DNA of 48,334 nt from a virus (IMGVR_UViG_3300030019_000055:1-48334); one strand, 5' to 3'; positions 25,410-33,539 are shown, numbered from the stretch's first letter. The notes: a model not told the origin generated them from the letters alone. Translations and numbers: made by a program.

Positions 25410-25507
25410 ATTAAGAGGGGGATAGCTGAACACCAGTCAAGGTATTATAATAACAAATCCGAATACATCACATTATTCAGATTATTTTTATGTTATGTAA
25501 AAAATAG

Positions 25508-25532
25508 AACTAGAGACCTTAAATCTCTAGTT
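25508..25532 (-). terminator. Terminator after the terminase gene, ACTAGAGA family
   Basis: A 9-bp stem (AACTAGAGA with TCTCTAGTT) is followed on the minus strand by CTATTTTTTACAT. It follows the terminase stop by 16 bases, which argues that the short terminase ORF ends as a designed unit rather than running into an unseen exon here. Confidence 0.8.
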
Positions 25533-25548
25533 TTGAGTGTTATAAAAA

Positions 25549-26595
25549 TTAGTTACAATTATCCCAGTTTAGAAGAGTCTCTCTTTGTATAGATTTATAA
25601 TCATTATTGAAATCTTTACATCTAGATTCGAACCATTCCTTATCTAAACCTAAATCTTTATAATTAAATCTTATAAGTACGAATGATATTTCTAATGTGT
25701 TTTTTTCAATCAATTGTTGTAAATTTTCATAACTAATATCATACCAAGACTCATCAAATTTAACAGCTTCTTGTTCTAATTGATATGCAAATAATGCAGT
25801 ATCATCAGCTATATCGGCTGGCATTGTAGCAATTATAATACCACTAGGAGTATAATTATGTCTATTATTAGTATCACGCAATCTAAATTCTGCTATATAT
25901 GGACACATTGCTTTATATAATAATTTATTAAATGGAGTAAATGCAAACTCATCTAAGAATACTCTTCCAAATACACCTCTACCTAAATTACTTGCAGAAG
26001 TTTCGCTACTAGCAACAGGTATTACTTTAATACAATTTGCATTTAATTTATTTATAACAAATCTACTTGTAGCTATATCTATATTATCTGAATCACGTAT
26101 ATATATTGGAAGCATTGATTTATATTTTTTAATATATTCCAAACTTAATTTTACATTGTTAAACGTACTATTACTCATAGTACATTTGCTATTTAACGCA
26201 AACATATATTCCCATAATAAACGTGCTATTACTGATGTTGTTTTACCAGTTTCTACAGAAGGAGATTCATAAAATATATTCATATTCATATCTACACAGA
26301 AATTAAATGCTAAATTTGCACTATTTAAAATATATGGCTTAATATCAATAGAAGACGAATAATTAAATCTTATAACTTCTCTTAAGAAATACCAATAGTT
26401 TAACCTACATTCTTCTATAATTTCAATTTTTTGTGAAGTAGAAAGATTTTCATTAAAAGGATCTACTCCTACTAAATCTTTATTAAGAATAATAAGAAAG
26501 AAATTATTGTTAGTTATTCCTAATTTTTTTAGATGCGAATACATATCTAAAAAAGTTTTGTTATTAGTCTGGTAATCATAATATATATTTTTCAT
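25549..26595 (-). CDS. terL: Terminase large subunit, ATPase domain only
   Basis: The 348-residue protein has the T4 gp17-like packaging ATPase order. The adenine/N-terminal phrase is ECRLNYWYFLREVIRF (62-77). A Walker A-like loop is SPSVETGKTTS (111-121), the Walker B segment GRVFLDEFAF with D215-E216, and motif III about 252-262 (GIIIATMPADI). It ends QRETLLNWDNCN, the usual junction between the ATPase and the RNase H-like nuclease domain; the nuclease half is absent and a terminator follows at once. The motor would pump DNA into the prohead. The nuclease may be encoded elsewhere, or the gene may be split. Start follows GGGGTGTTGGGAT. Confidence 0.85.
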   Translation of the reverse strand: MKNIYYDYQTNNKTFLDMYSHLKKLGITNNNFFLIILNKDLVGVDPFNENLSTSQKIEIIEECRLNYWYFLREVIRFNYSSSIDIKPYILNSANLAFNFCVDMNMNIFYESPSVETGKTTSVIARLLWEYMFALNSKCTMSNSTFNNVKLSLEYIKKYKSMLPIYIRDSDNIDIATSRFVINKLNANCIKVIPVASSETSASNLGRGVFGRVFLDEFAFTPFNKLLYKAMCPYIAEFRLRDTNNRHNYTPSGIIIATMPADIADDTALFAYQLEQEAVKFDESWYDISYENLQQLIEKNTLEISFVLIRFNYKDLGLDKEWFESRCKDFNNDYKSIQRETLLNWDNCN

Positions 26596-26654
26596 ATCCC
26601 AACACCCCTAAACTTATATTTTATTAATAAGTTAAATACTAAATAAAAAATAAA

Positions 26655-26676
26655 ACTAGAGAGATTAATCTCTAGT
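26655..26676 (-). terminator. Terminator, ACTAGAGA family
   Basis: ACTAGAGA pairs with TCTCTAGT around loop GATTAA and is followed on the minus strand by TTTATTTTTTATTTA. It ends the 124-residue gene at 26690. Confidence 0.75.
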
Positions 26677-26689
26677 CTTAACACTATAT

Positions 26690-27064
26690 CTAACTAAATA
26701 TTTTTTGCTTACTTAATTTATTTAATAATTTACAAGCTATATTATACATAGTTGCATAATATATAAGTTTATCATCATATGATAAATTAGATCCAAATAT
26801 CATCTCTTGTATTTTAAATATTTGAGATAGAGATATATTTGATGAATACATATCATCAATTTGGATATTATGTTCATAATCATATCCTAATTCAGCCTTA
26901 TAACTCGATATTATAGCTTCTAAATCAGGAATTATTATTGTCTTTAATAATTCTATAGTACTAGTATTAAAAGCAATATAAGCTATAATATTAATTGTAT
27001 TAAGTTCCTTATCTTTTATATTATCTACAAAATTAATTTTCTTTACTTCAGTTTCTTTTTCCAT
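26690..27064 (-). CDS. Unrecognised helical 124-residue protein
   Basis: The protein begins MEKETEVKKINFVDNIKDKE after TGGAGATG. It is predicted mostly helical, with a hydrophobic stretch INIIAYIAFNTSTIELLKTI that is too polar for a clear membrane segment. It sits alone between a promoter-like element and a terminator, upstream of the terminase. A small-terminase role is conceivable from position and size, but no HTH is visible. Confidence 0.55.
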   Translation of the reverse strand: MEKETEVKKINFVDNIKDKELNTINIIAYIAFNTSTIELLKTIIIPDLEAIISSYKAELGYDYEHNIQIDDMYSSNISLSQIFKIQEMIFGSNLSYDDKLIYYATMYNIACKLLNKLSKQKIFS

Positions 27065-27094
27065 TTTAATACATCTCCATTTATAAATTATATT

Positions 27095-27135
27095 TTATTC
27101 ATGTATATAATATATAATTATTATATAATTTGACA
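27095..27135 (-). promoter_or_regulatory. Putative promoter with -35-like box
   Basis: On the minus strand: TTGTCA (27131-27136 region), 16 bases, then TATATT inside the exact 14-mer core at 27106-27119, then ATGAATAA. The arrangement also fits a sigma-A-type promoter. It drives the gene starting at 27064. Confidence 0.55.
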
Positions 27136-27140
27136 AAAAA

Positions 27141-27168
27141 AATAGACTAGCAATTAAGCTAGTCTATT
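27141..27168 (-). terminator. Terminator, GACTAGC family
   Basis: A perfect 11-bp stem (AATAGACTAGC with GCTAGTCTATT), loop AATTAA, is followed on the minus strand by TTTTTTGTC. The stop codon of the gene ending at 27159 is within the stem. Confidence 0.85.
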
Positions 27169-27341
27169 ATAGGAACGAATTTACTTTTGATTATATTAGA
27201 TCTTACTTTTATAACATCGCCTATATTATATTTATTACCTTCACAAGTATATACGATATTATTTTTTATTAGATATACTACTTCTTTAACATCGCCTACC
27301 CCTATAATAATATCTGCTATTTTTATATCATTTCTATCCAC
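27159..27341 (-). CDS. Small beta-barrel-like protein, paralogue of 29172-29351
   Basis: This 60-residue protein begins MDRNDIKIADIIIGVGDVKE. It aligns along its whole length with the 59-residue ORF at 29172-29351 (pattern IKxxDIIIGxGD, YTxxxNxYNxxDVIKV). The alternating strands suggest a small SH3/KOW-like barrel. Both copies are downstream of other genes and end in the same terminator family, so the gene and its terminator were probably duplicated together. Function unknown. Confidence 0.6.
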   Translation of the reverse strand: MDRNDIKIADIIIGVGDVKEVVYLIKNNIVYTCEGNKYNIGDVIKVRSNIIKSKFVPIID

Positions 27342-27371
27342 ACAACCTTACCCCTTTATAATTTATTAATA

Positions 27372-27866
27372 TCAGTCTTTAGTCTCACCTTCTATACTAC
27401 TATAGATTTGCTTTGCTGTATGATTTGGAAACTTTTTATCATAAAGATAAATAGATACATATTTTTGTCTTTCTAGTAATTTAAATCCAGCCTTCTCTAC
27501 TACTTTCTGAGAACCTATATTATCATTATCTGGATGAGATATTATAAAACGTTGTTTAGAATTGCTTTCTAATGCTTCTTTTAGCATGTTATATGCTAAG
27601 CCACGATGCCTAAACTCTGAACGTATTGCAAACTCTAAGCAATATATTGGACCTTCCTCTGGTTTATTTAATCTAATATAACCTGCAACAACCCTATCTA
27701 CCTTTTCTATTTTTTCATATACAGTTGTATATGATTGTTCTATAGATCCAGGACGCTTAAGGAGATTGTCTCTTTCCTTACTAGATAAACTTGTTATAAT
27801 TTTATTTATATCAGCATTAGTGTCATAAGATTCAGTTATAATTTTATTTACATTGTATATACCCAT
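27372..27866 (-). CDS. GNAT-family N-acetyltransferase with MGIY start
   Basis: The 164-residue protein starts MGIYNVNKIITESYDTNADI after AAGGAGTA. The GNAT core is visible: VAGYIRLNKPEEGPIYCLEF (about 62-81) as strand 3-4, SEFRHRGLAYNMLKEAL (about 84-100) as the acetyl-CoA motif R-x-x-G-x-A, then VVEKAGFKLLERQKYVSIY as the closing motif. It resembles the first domain of the 1192-residue polyprotein. ITE13|S just after the MGIY tag matches the candidate maturation site, so I infer it may be a packaged enzyme. Its acceptor is unknown. Confidence 0.75.
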   Translation of the reverse strand: MGIYNVNKIITESYDTNADINKIITSLSSKERDNLLKRPGSIEQSYTTVYEKIEKVDRVVAGYIRLNKPEEGPIYCLEFAIRSEFRHRGLAYNMLKEALESNSKQRFIISHPDNDNIGSQKVVEKAGFKLLERQKYVSIYLYDKKFPNHTAKQIYSSIEGETKD

Positions 27867-27939
27867 ATTAAATACTCCTTTATAATTTTATTTCTTTAAT
27901 TCATTATATTCTATATGCATTTTTCTATCATCCTTTCTA

Positions 27940-29034
27940 TTATATTGTTTTATCATATATGCAAAAATATCTATATTTATTAATATCAAATTTTGGTTCA
28001 TCTAATTTAAATTGTTCTTTCAATTCTACTATATCAACATATACTCCATGTTTTAATGTTATTATACTATGCATATGCTGTATATCATATAAAAATTGAG
28101 GATATCCAAGAGGTGCAACTTCTCTATTATTACACTCTTTTTTACACTGTTCTAAGTTATCAGTAAATGTAGTATAACTATCATAAAAACATTTATTGAA
28201 TTCTATACTAGTATTTACTGTTATACATTTATATAAAGGTTTATTTATTGGTTTAACAAATTCTTTTAAATGACCAGCTTTAACTAATTTATAAATACTA
28301 TCTAAATATATATGATTTCCTAAAGCTGAATTTAATTTTTCTTTTAAAATATTATATTTTAATGAACTACCATATATTTTTATTTTATCATTATTTAAAT
28401 ATATTATCAATGCATCTACTAATCTAAGAATATCTGATTTTTCAATTATACTATTTTGTAATTTATTTATAAGATATTCTCTTTTATAATTATTTATACT
28501 ATCAGTAATTCCTAATACAGAGACTAATTCATTTATAGTATATATCTCGAAATACTTATCTATTTCTATTAAATTATAAATATACATTTCATCATTATGC
28601 TTAGAATTAGAAATGAATCCGTAAGGTTCCAATCGTTTTAAATAATCATTTCCAGTATAATTGTAATTATATACCTTACTATCTAAACTTGAAAAATATT
28701 TTTCATCTAATTGATCATTACTATATATAGATATATTAAAATCTTTTGCTATTTCACTCACTATATTTCTATCATAGTGACAAATATCAATGTAAGTTTT
28801 TAATATATCCTCATCTACATTTGAATTTGATATTTTATACATATTATCACATAATTGATCAATATCTATATTTAAATTTGGTGTTTTTATATAATTAATC
28901 TGTCTATCAACTCTATACCATATTTGACGTATTCTTTCTGGAGTTAATTTATATATAATCGCTATTTCTTTATAAGTTTTTCCTTCATTTTTTAAATTAT
29001 ATATTTCCATGTTTCTTTTTTTATTATTAATCAT
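27940..29034 (-). CDS. Putative transcription regulator with sigma region 4-like HTH
   Basis: The 364-residue protein has near its N-terminus the helix-turn-helix GKTYKEIAIIYKLTPERIRQ (about 18-37), closely matching sigma-70 region 4 (T..EIA...G.T.ERVRQI). The remaining 320 residues are unrecognised and helical (YFEIYTINELVSVLGITDSI, RLVDALIIYLNNDKIKIYG). There is no visible region 2, so it is not a full sigma factor. It could recruit the phage or host polymerase or act as a repressor. It is preceded by AAGGAGAT and a promoter-like element at 29092-29134. Confidence 0.65.
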   Translation of the reverse strand: MINNKKRNMEIYNLKNEGKTYKEIAIIYKLTPERIRQIWYRVDRQINYIKTPNLNIDIDQLCDNMYKISNSNVDEDILKTYIDICHYDRNIVSEIAKDFNISIYSNDQLDEKYFSSLDSKVYNYNYTGNDYLKRLEPYGFISNSKHNDEMYIYNLIEIDKYFEIYTINELVSVLGITDSINNYKREYLINKLQNSIIEKSDILRLVDALIIYLNNDKIKIYGSSLKYNILKEKLNSALGNHIYLDSIYKLVKAGHLKEFVKPINKPLYKCITVNTSIEFNKCFYDSYTTFTDNLEQCKKECNNREVAPLGYPQFLYDIQHMHSIITLKHGVYVDIVELKEQFKLDEPKFDINKYRYFCIYDKTI

Positions 29035-29091
29035 TTAATATCTCCTTTTAGTAGTTTATAATTTTATTGAATACAGATTTACTACTAACTT

Positions 29092-29134
29092 TTATTCATT
29101 ATTATAATATATAATTAAAAAATATACAATTGAC
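29092..29134 (-). promoter_or_regulatory. Putative promoter for the HTH regulator gene
   Basis: The minus strand carries TTGTCA, then the exact 14-mer AATTATATATTATA (29103-29116), then ATAATGAATAAAA about 60 bases upstream of the start at 29034. Confidence 0.55.
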
Positions 29135-29139
29135 AAAAA

Positions 29140-29167
29140 AATAAACCAGCAATTAAGCTGGTTTATT
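29140..29167 (-). terminator. Terminator, AATTAA-loop family
   Basis: An 11-bp stem (AATAAACCAGC with GCTGGTTTATT), loop AATTAA, is followed on the minus strand by TTTTTGTCAATTG. It ends the 59-residue gene at 29172. Confidence 0.85.
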
Positions 29168-29171
29168 ATAT

Positions 29172-29351
29172 TTATATATTAGGAGTTGGTCTAGTTTTAT
29201 TTAAATTAGGTTTTACTTTTATGACATCATTTGTATTGTACGTATTATCATCAAATGTATATATCATATTATCTTTTACTGAACATACCATCTCCATAGT
29301 ATCACCAGTCCCTATAATGATATCTCCTACTTTTATACTATCTTCGTCCAT
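29172..29351 (-). CDS. Small beta-barrel-like protein, paralogue of 27159-27341
   Basis: ATG at 29349-29351 opens a 59-residue ORF (MDEDSIKVGDIIIGTGDTME ... DVIKVKPNLNKTR) ending with TAA at 29172-29174. It follows AAAGGAGTAAAG. It aligns along its full length with the 60-residue gene at 27159-27341, which supports both as real genes. It is cotranscribed with the 150-residue gene upstream and closed by a terminator. Confidence 0.65.
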   Translation of the reverse strand: MDEDSIKVGDIIIGTGDTMEMVCSVKDNMIYTFDDNTYNTNDVIKVKPNLNKTRPTPNI

Positions 29352-29380
29352 AAACTTTACTCCTTTATAATTAAAATATA

Positions 29381-29833
29381 TTATTTAAAGTTGATATCAC
29401 TTAAAACTTTTGCTGGCTTATTAATTCCAACAAAATCACTATCTGTTAATAAACTAATAAGTTTCTTTTTATTATTAATAGCAATACTCATAATGGGATT
29501 AAGAAATTTATCATATAATTTTACATCATTTAATAATACATTAGGATTTTGCTCTTTTAATATATTAGATACATCTCCTAATGTCATAGTATCTCTAGGT
29601 CTTCCTTGCTTATTCCTTGCAATAATAATATCTTCTGTATCACCCTTATTACCATAATAATACTCACTGTCTTTAGTTATAGCATATGTGTTACCATCAT
29701 CTGTATAATATAATTCAATATTTCCTACATCTGCAGATAATGAACCAATAAGACCTAGTTCTTTTTTAATTTCACTAAGACTTTCTTTTTCTATTCCATC
29801 TAATTCTTGAAATTTACCTATTACTTTATACAT
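29381..29833 (-). CDS. Unrecognised 150-residue protein
   Basis: The protein begins MYKVIGKFQELDGIEKESLS and has a beta-rich middle (NIELYYTDDGNTYAITKDSE) and a helical second half (LLNDVKLYDKFLNPIMSIAI). No family is recognised. It lies immediately downstream of the WG-repeat block with a matching GGTGGTATGTATTA leader, so it is part of that transcript. Confidence 0.55.
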   Translation of the reverse strand: MYKVIGKFQELDGIEKESLSEIKKELGLIGSLSADVGNIELYYTDDGNTYAITKDSEYYYGNKGDTEDIIIARNKQGRPRDTMTLGDVSNILKEQNPNVLLNDVKLYDKFLNPIMSIAINNKKKLISLLTDSDFVGINKPAKVLSDINFK

Positions 29834-29856
29834 TAATACATACCACCTTTTTTATA

Positions 29857-30366
29857 TTATATTTCTTTACCAGCTTTGTTTATAAAATAACATTTACTAT
29901 TTAATCTTACAACTGCTAAACCTTTATGAAAATCATATGCTTCATCATATATTAAGGATATGATTACTTTACCTTCTTTATCAATAAATCCCCATTTATT
30001 ATCCAATACTACTATGGCTAATCCTTTATGAAAATCATATACATCATCATATATCAATGGTATAACTTCTTTACCTTCTTTATTAATATATCCCATCTTA
30101 TCATTCAATTTTACTAAAGCAAGTTCTTCATTAAAATCACACACATAATCATATTTTAATGGTATAACTTCTTCACCATCTTTATTAATAAAGCCATATT
30201 TCTTATCTAATCCAACTATTGCTAATCCCTCACTAAAACTAGATATGAAATCATATTTACATGGAACAACTTCTATCAATTCTTTATTAATAAATCCATA
30301 TTTATCACCCAATCTAATTTCTGCTAATCCTTCATAAAATCTATTAAGATCATCATATTTTTTCAT
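29857..30366 (-). CDS. WG-repeat protein 1 (169 aa)
   Basis: The protein consists almost wholly of WG-type repeats of about 22-23 residues (consensus YDxxxxFxEGLAxVxLxxKxGFIN then GxEVIPxxYD), about seven units. The first unit opens MKKYDDLNRFYEGLAEIRLG. WG repeats form beta-hairpin arrays and act as binding scaffolds in many bacteria; their partners are mostly unknown. It is most similar to the next gene, including the leader GGTGGTATATATTAA, so the pair is a recent duplication. Confidence 0.85.
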   Translation of the reverse strand: MKKYDDLNRFYEGLAEIRLGDKYGFINKELIEVVPCKYDFISSFSEGLAIVGLDKKYGFINKDGEEVIPLKYDYVCDFNEELALVKLNDKMGYINKEGKEVIPLIYDDVYDFHKGLAIVVLDNKWGFIDKEGKVIISLIYDEAYDFHKGLAVVRLNSKCYFINKAGKEI

Positions 30367-30390
30367 TTAATATATACCACCTTTTTTATA

Positions 30391-30900
30391 TTATATTTCT
30401 TCACCAACTTTATTTATGAAATAACATTTACCATTTAATTTTACAACTGCTAAATCTTCTTTGAAATCATATACTTCATCAAATATTAATGGAATTACTT
30501 CTTCACCTTTTTTATCAACAAATCCCATTCTACAACCTGATTCTACTATTGCTAAGCCACCACAAAATTCATAACCATTAGCATATATTAACGATATAAC
30601 TTCTTTACCTTCTTTATTAATATATCCTATATTATCATCTAATCTTACTAATGCCATTCCTTCAATAAAATCATATGCATAATCATACTTACACTGTATA
30701 ACTTCTTTACCAGCCTTATCTATATATCCAAATTTACCATCTAATGATACCACTGCTAAACCTTCACTAAAAAGTTCTGCAGAACTATATTTACATGGTA
30801 TAACCTCTACTAATTCTCTATTAATAAACCCCCATTTACTACCTAATCTAATCTCAGCTAAACCTTCACTAAAACTACCTAGATCATCATATTTTTTCAT
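30391..30900 (-). CDS. WG-repeat protein 2 (169 aa)
   Basis: It has the same length and register as WG protein 1, opening MKKYDDLGSFSEGLAEIRLG and closing KCYFINKVGEEI. Differences concentrate in exposed positions of the repeats (for example YANGYEFCGGLAIVESGCRM), consistent with diversification of a binding surface after duplication. Confidence 0.85.
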   Translation of the reverse strand: MKKYDDLGSFSEGLAEIRLGSKWGFINRELVEVIPCKYSSAELFSEGLAVVSLDGKFGYIDKAGKEVIQCKYDYAYDFIEGMALVRLDDNIGYINKEGKEVISLIYANGYEFCGGLAIVESGCRMGFVDKKGEEVIPLIFDEVYDFKEDLAVVKLNGKCYFINKVGEEI

Positions 30901-30913
30901 TTAATACATCCCC

Positions 30914-31741
30914 TTATAATTGTATTTCTTTACCAGCTTTATTTATATATATCCACTTATCATTTAATTTTACTATAGTATGCTTATTATGAAAATTATG
31001 TGCTTCATTATATATTAATGGTATAACTTCTTTACCATTTCTATCAATGAATCCAAATTTATCATTTAATTTCACCATTGATAATCCATCAATAAAATCA
31101 TCTATATAATCATATTTACATGAAACTATTTCTTCATCATTTCTATTAATTAATCCATATTTATTATTCAATACTACTAGAAGTCTTTTTTTATCAAAAC
31201 TAAATATATCATCATATTTTATTGGTATTATTTCTTTATCTCGTTTATTAATAACACCCCATTTATTATTTAGTTTTACAGCTGCTAATCCATTTTCAAA
31301 CTCATCTATATCATCATATTTACATGAAACTGTTTCTTTACCCCTTCTATTTATAATACCCCATTTTTCATCCAGTCTAAATGAGCAAAGCCCTTTACTA
31401 AATTCACTTATATCATCATATTTTAATGGGACTACAACTTTATTATTAGTGTTGATAAATCCCCAACCACCATTAAGTGTTACTTTTATCATATGATCAT
31501 TATTAATATATTGAGACATATTATCATATATTAATGGAATTATTATTTTACCTTTTCTGTTAATAATTCCACATTTATTATTAATGTTTACAGCTATTAA
31601 TCTTTTATTAAATTTAGATACGATATCATATATTAATGGTATTACTTCTTCTTCTTTTTTATTAATAAATCCCCATTTATCATTCAATACTACTTTTGCT
31701 AATCCATCATTAAAACTAAATACATAGTCATATTTTTTCAT
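30914..31741 (-). CDS. WG-repeat protein 3 (275 aa)
   Basis: This is the longest WG protein in the block, about 12 units, opening MKKYDYVFSFNDGLAKVVLN. Many units have NKWGFIN or NKWGVIN followed by EIIPIKYDDI. Its start directly abuts the stop of the upstream gene ending at 31742, so the two genes are probably translationally coupled. Confidence 0.85.
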   Translation of the reverse strand: MKKYDYVFSFNDGLAKVVLNDKWGFINKKEEEVIPLIYDIVSKFNKRLIAVNINNKCGIINRKGKIIIPLIYDNMSQYINNDHMIKVTLNGGWGFINTNNKVVVPLKYDDISEFSKGLCSFRLDEKWGIINRRGKETVSCKYDDIDEFENGLAAVKLNNKWGVINKRDKEIIPIKYDDIFSFDKKRLLVVLNNKYGLINRNDEEIVSCKYDYIDDFIDGLSMVKLNDKFGFIDRNGKEVIPLIYNEAHNFHNKHTIVKLNDKWIYINKAGKEIQL

Positions 31742-32347
31742 TTAATATCCCCCTTTAACCATATCATTAAAATTAGATGTTTTATCATATTCACATGGTA
31801 TAACTTCTTTGCCTTCTTTATTAATAGCTCCAAATTTATCATTTGCTTTTACTATTGCAAATCCATTCTTATCAAATTCAAATACATCATCATATTTTAT
31901 AGGTGTTATCTCCTCCCCTTTTACATTTATTAATCCATATTTATTGTCTAGCCTTACTGTTGCAATATAATCATCAAATTTAGATACCTTTCCTATTTTA
32001 AATACCCTTTCTAATCTAGATATCCAATCATATCTTAATGGTATTATTTCTCTTCCACGATTATCTATTAATCCCCACTTATCATTAAGCTTTACTATAG
32101 ATATTTTTTCATTAAAATCAGATATATCGTCATATTTTATTAATACAATTTCTTTATCTTTCTTATTAATAAATCCACATTTACCATTTAGTTTTACAAA
32201 TGCAATTCCATTCATAAAATTATATGCAAAATCATATTTATATGGTATTATTATTTTACCAGTTTTATCAATAAAACCCCATTTACCATCCTTTATCGTT
32301 CTAAAAAGTCCTTCATGATAAGTAGATACAAATCCTAATTCATTCAT
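31742..32347 (-). CDS. WG-repeat protein 4 (201 aa)
   Basis: It has about eight WG units, opening MNELGFVSTYHEGLFRTIKD. One irregular insertion (ISRLERVFKIGKVSKFDDYI) breaks the register in the middle. It overlaps the upstream WG gene by 8 bases and abuts the downstream one, and ends abruptly after NFNDMVKGGY, perhaps truncated within a repeat. Confidence 0.8.
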   Translation of the reverse strand: MNELGFVSTYHEGLFRTIKDGKWGFIDKTGKIIIPYKYDFAYNFMNGIAFVKLNGKCGFINKKDKEIVLIKYDDISDFNEKISIVKLNDKWGLIDNRGREIIPLRYDWISRLERVFKIGKVSKFDDYIATVRLDNKYGLINVKGEEITPIKYDDVFEFDKNGFAIVKANDKFGAINKEGKEVIPCEYDKTSNFNDMVKGGY

Positions 32348-32873
32348 TTAGAACATCCTCTTTATCAAATAATATATCATCCTTATTAATAGTACCCCAT
32401 CCACTCTTTGTTCTTACACATAATATTTTTTTATCAAAACTAAATAATGCATTTTCATATATCAATGGTACTACTTCTTCACCTTTTGTATTAATAAATC
32501 CCCATTTATCATTTAGATTTACAGATGCTAATCCTTCTCTAAAATAACAAGCCATATCATATTTTAATGGTATTATTTCTTCACCTTTTTTATTAATATA
32601 TCCAAATTTATTATCTACTCTTACTGGGGAAAGCCCATCATGAAAAATAGTATTATATGAATTATATATATATTTACATGGAATTATTTCTTCGCCTTTT
32701 GTATTAATAAACCCCATCTTACCATTTAATGAAACTGGAGCTATCCCTTCTTCGAATTTAAATATATGATCATATATACATGGTATAATTTCTTCATTAT
32801 CTTTATTCATTAATCCCCATTTATCATTTAGCATTACTATTATTAATCCATTTTTAATATCATATTCTTTCAT
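32340..32873 (-). CDS. WG-repeat protein 5 (177 aa)
   Basis: It has about seven WG units, opening MKEYDIKNGLIIVMLNDKWG. The last unit loses the consensus and ends TINKDDILFDKEDVLNE, running over the start of the next gene. The ATG is embedded in the stop region of the 49-residue ORF upstream (ATGA overlap), so coupling is likely. Confidence 0.8.
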   Translation of the reverse strand: MKEYDIKNGLIIVMLNDKWGLMNKDNEEIIPCIYDHIFKFEEGIAPVSLNGKMGFINTKGEEIIPCKYIYNSYNTIFHDGLSPVRVDNKFGYINKKGEEIIPLKYDMACYFREGLASVNLNDKWGFINTKGEEVVPLIYENALFSFDKKILCVRTKSGWGTINKDDILFDKEDVLNE

Positions 32874-33019
32874 TTAGATGTCTCCTTATTTAAATATAAT
32901 ATAGGATCGTGGCACATACAGGGTATTACTTCTTCTCCTTCTTTATTACTAAACCCCCATTTATTATCTCGTCTTGATCTTATTAATCCTTCACTAAGTA
33001 TATTATCATATATATTCAT
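32870..33019 (-). CDS. Very short WG-repeat ORF (49 aa), possibly a remnant
   Basis: ATG at 33017-33019 follows AAGGAGATG and opens a 49-residue ORF (MNIYDNILSEGLIRSRRDNK, then WGFSNKEGEEVIP), ending with TGA at 32870-32872, which overlaps the next ATG. It holds one complete WG unit and part of another. It leads the WG transcript and sits just behind a promoter-like element, so it may serve as a leader ORF, or be what is left of a deleted longer gene. Confidence 0.6.
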   Translation of the reverse strand: MNIYDNILSEGLIRSRRDNKWGFSNKEGEEVIPCMCHDPILYLNKETSK

Positions 33020-33043
33020 AATTAAAACATCTCCTTATAAATT

Positions 33044-33082
33044 TATTCATATGTATAATATATGGTTATTATTAAATTTGGC
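33044..33082 (-). promoter_or_regulatory. Putative promoter for the WG operon
   Basis: On the minus strand it reads AACCATATATTATA (33054-33067) then CATATGAATAAA, close to the recurrent core plus ATGAATAA. It lies downstream of a terminator and about 30 bases upstream of the first WG ORF. Confidence 0.5.
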
Positions 33083-33089
33083 AAAAAAT

Positions 33090-33115
33090 AAACTAGAGAA
33101 ATCAATCTCTAGTTT
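33090..33115 (-). terminator. Terminator, ACTAGAGA family
   Basis: A 10-bp stem (AAACTAGAGA with TCTCTAGTTT) is followed on the minus strand by ATTTTTTGCC. It ends the gene at 33123. Confidence 0.85.
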
Positions 33116-33122
33116 AACTTTC

Positions 33123-33497
33123 TTAAGGCATCATTATAACTTTTGCAGAAGTGAATAGCTCAATTTCTTTAGCAACACCTCTAGCAGTACCTGAATCTAA
33201 AACAAACATTCTATTTACTGTATTAGCAACGTGCTCTCTTACAGTATATAAATCTTTCATAATATCATCAAATGATTTATATTCTTTTAGTTCCCATATA
33301 AGATCATCACCTAATGTATTTTCAAGCATATCAATTATATCTGTTGTAAATCCTTTTTCAACTACTATATGCCTTGGTAAAAAGCAACAATGAAATTCAT
33401 ATTTATTTTCATTCTTTAATTGTACTAGTTGTTCTTTTACCTTTTCTAGATTTGCAGTTCCTGCAAAACAGATTTGAGCTTTGATTTTTTCATTCAT
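33123..33497 (-). CDS. Unrecognised 124-residue alpha/beta protein (possible nucleotide-related fold)
   Basis: The protein begins MNEKIKAQICFAGTANLEKV and ends with a strand-turn-helix-strand NRMFVLDSGTARGVAKEIEL ... AKVIMMP. That ending recalls the nucleoside 2-deoxyribosyltransferase/LOG-type Rossmannoid pattern (strand, S-x-GT, EI helix, V-strand), but the match is weak and no catalytic Glu can be assigned. It is inserted between WG genes and has its own terminator. Confidence 0.5.
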   Translation of the reverse strand: MNEKIKAQICFAGTANLEKVKEQLVQLKNENKYEFHCCFLPRHIVVEKGFTTDIIDMLENTLGDDLIWELKEYKSFDDIMKDLYTVREHVANTVNRMFVLDSGTARGVAKEIELFTSAKVIMMP

Positions 33498-33539
33498 ATT
33501 AATTCCCCCAATAAATTTTATTTTATATAGTTGTTAATA

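Noticed and set aside
25410-25507. Degenerate tRNA next to the terminase gene
   Set aside because: No acceptor stem, T-loop or anticodon arm can be folded on either strand.
25407-25592. A 61-residue plus-strand ORF over the end of the terminase gene
   Set aside because: TTG start without ribosome binding site, crosses a strong terminator and lies antisense to the conserved end of the terminase.
27890-27930. Ten-residue ORF MHIEYNELKK between the HTH and GNAT genes
   Set aside because: Too short to support; probably chance in AT-rich DNA.
27940-29034. A complete sigma factor
   Set aside because: Only a region 4-like HTH at the N-terminus is visible; no region 2 (-10 binding) is seen, so only a regulator is called.
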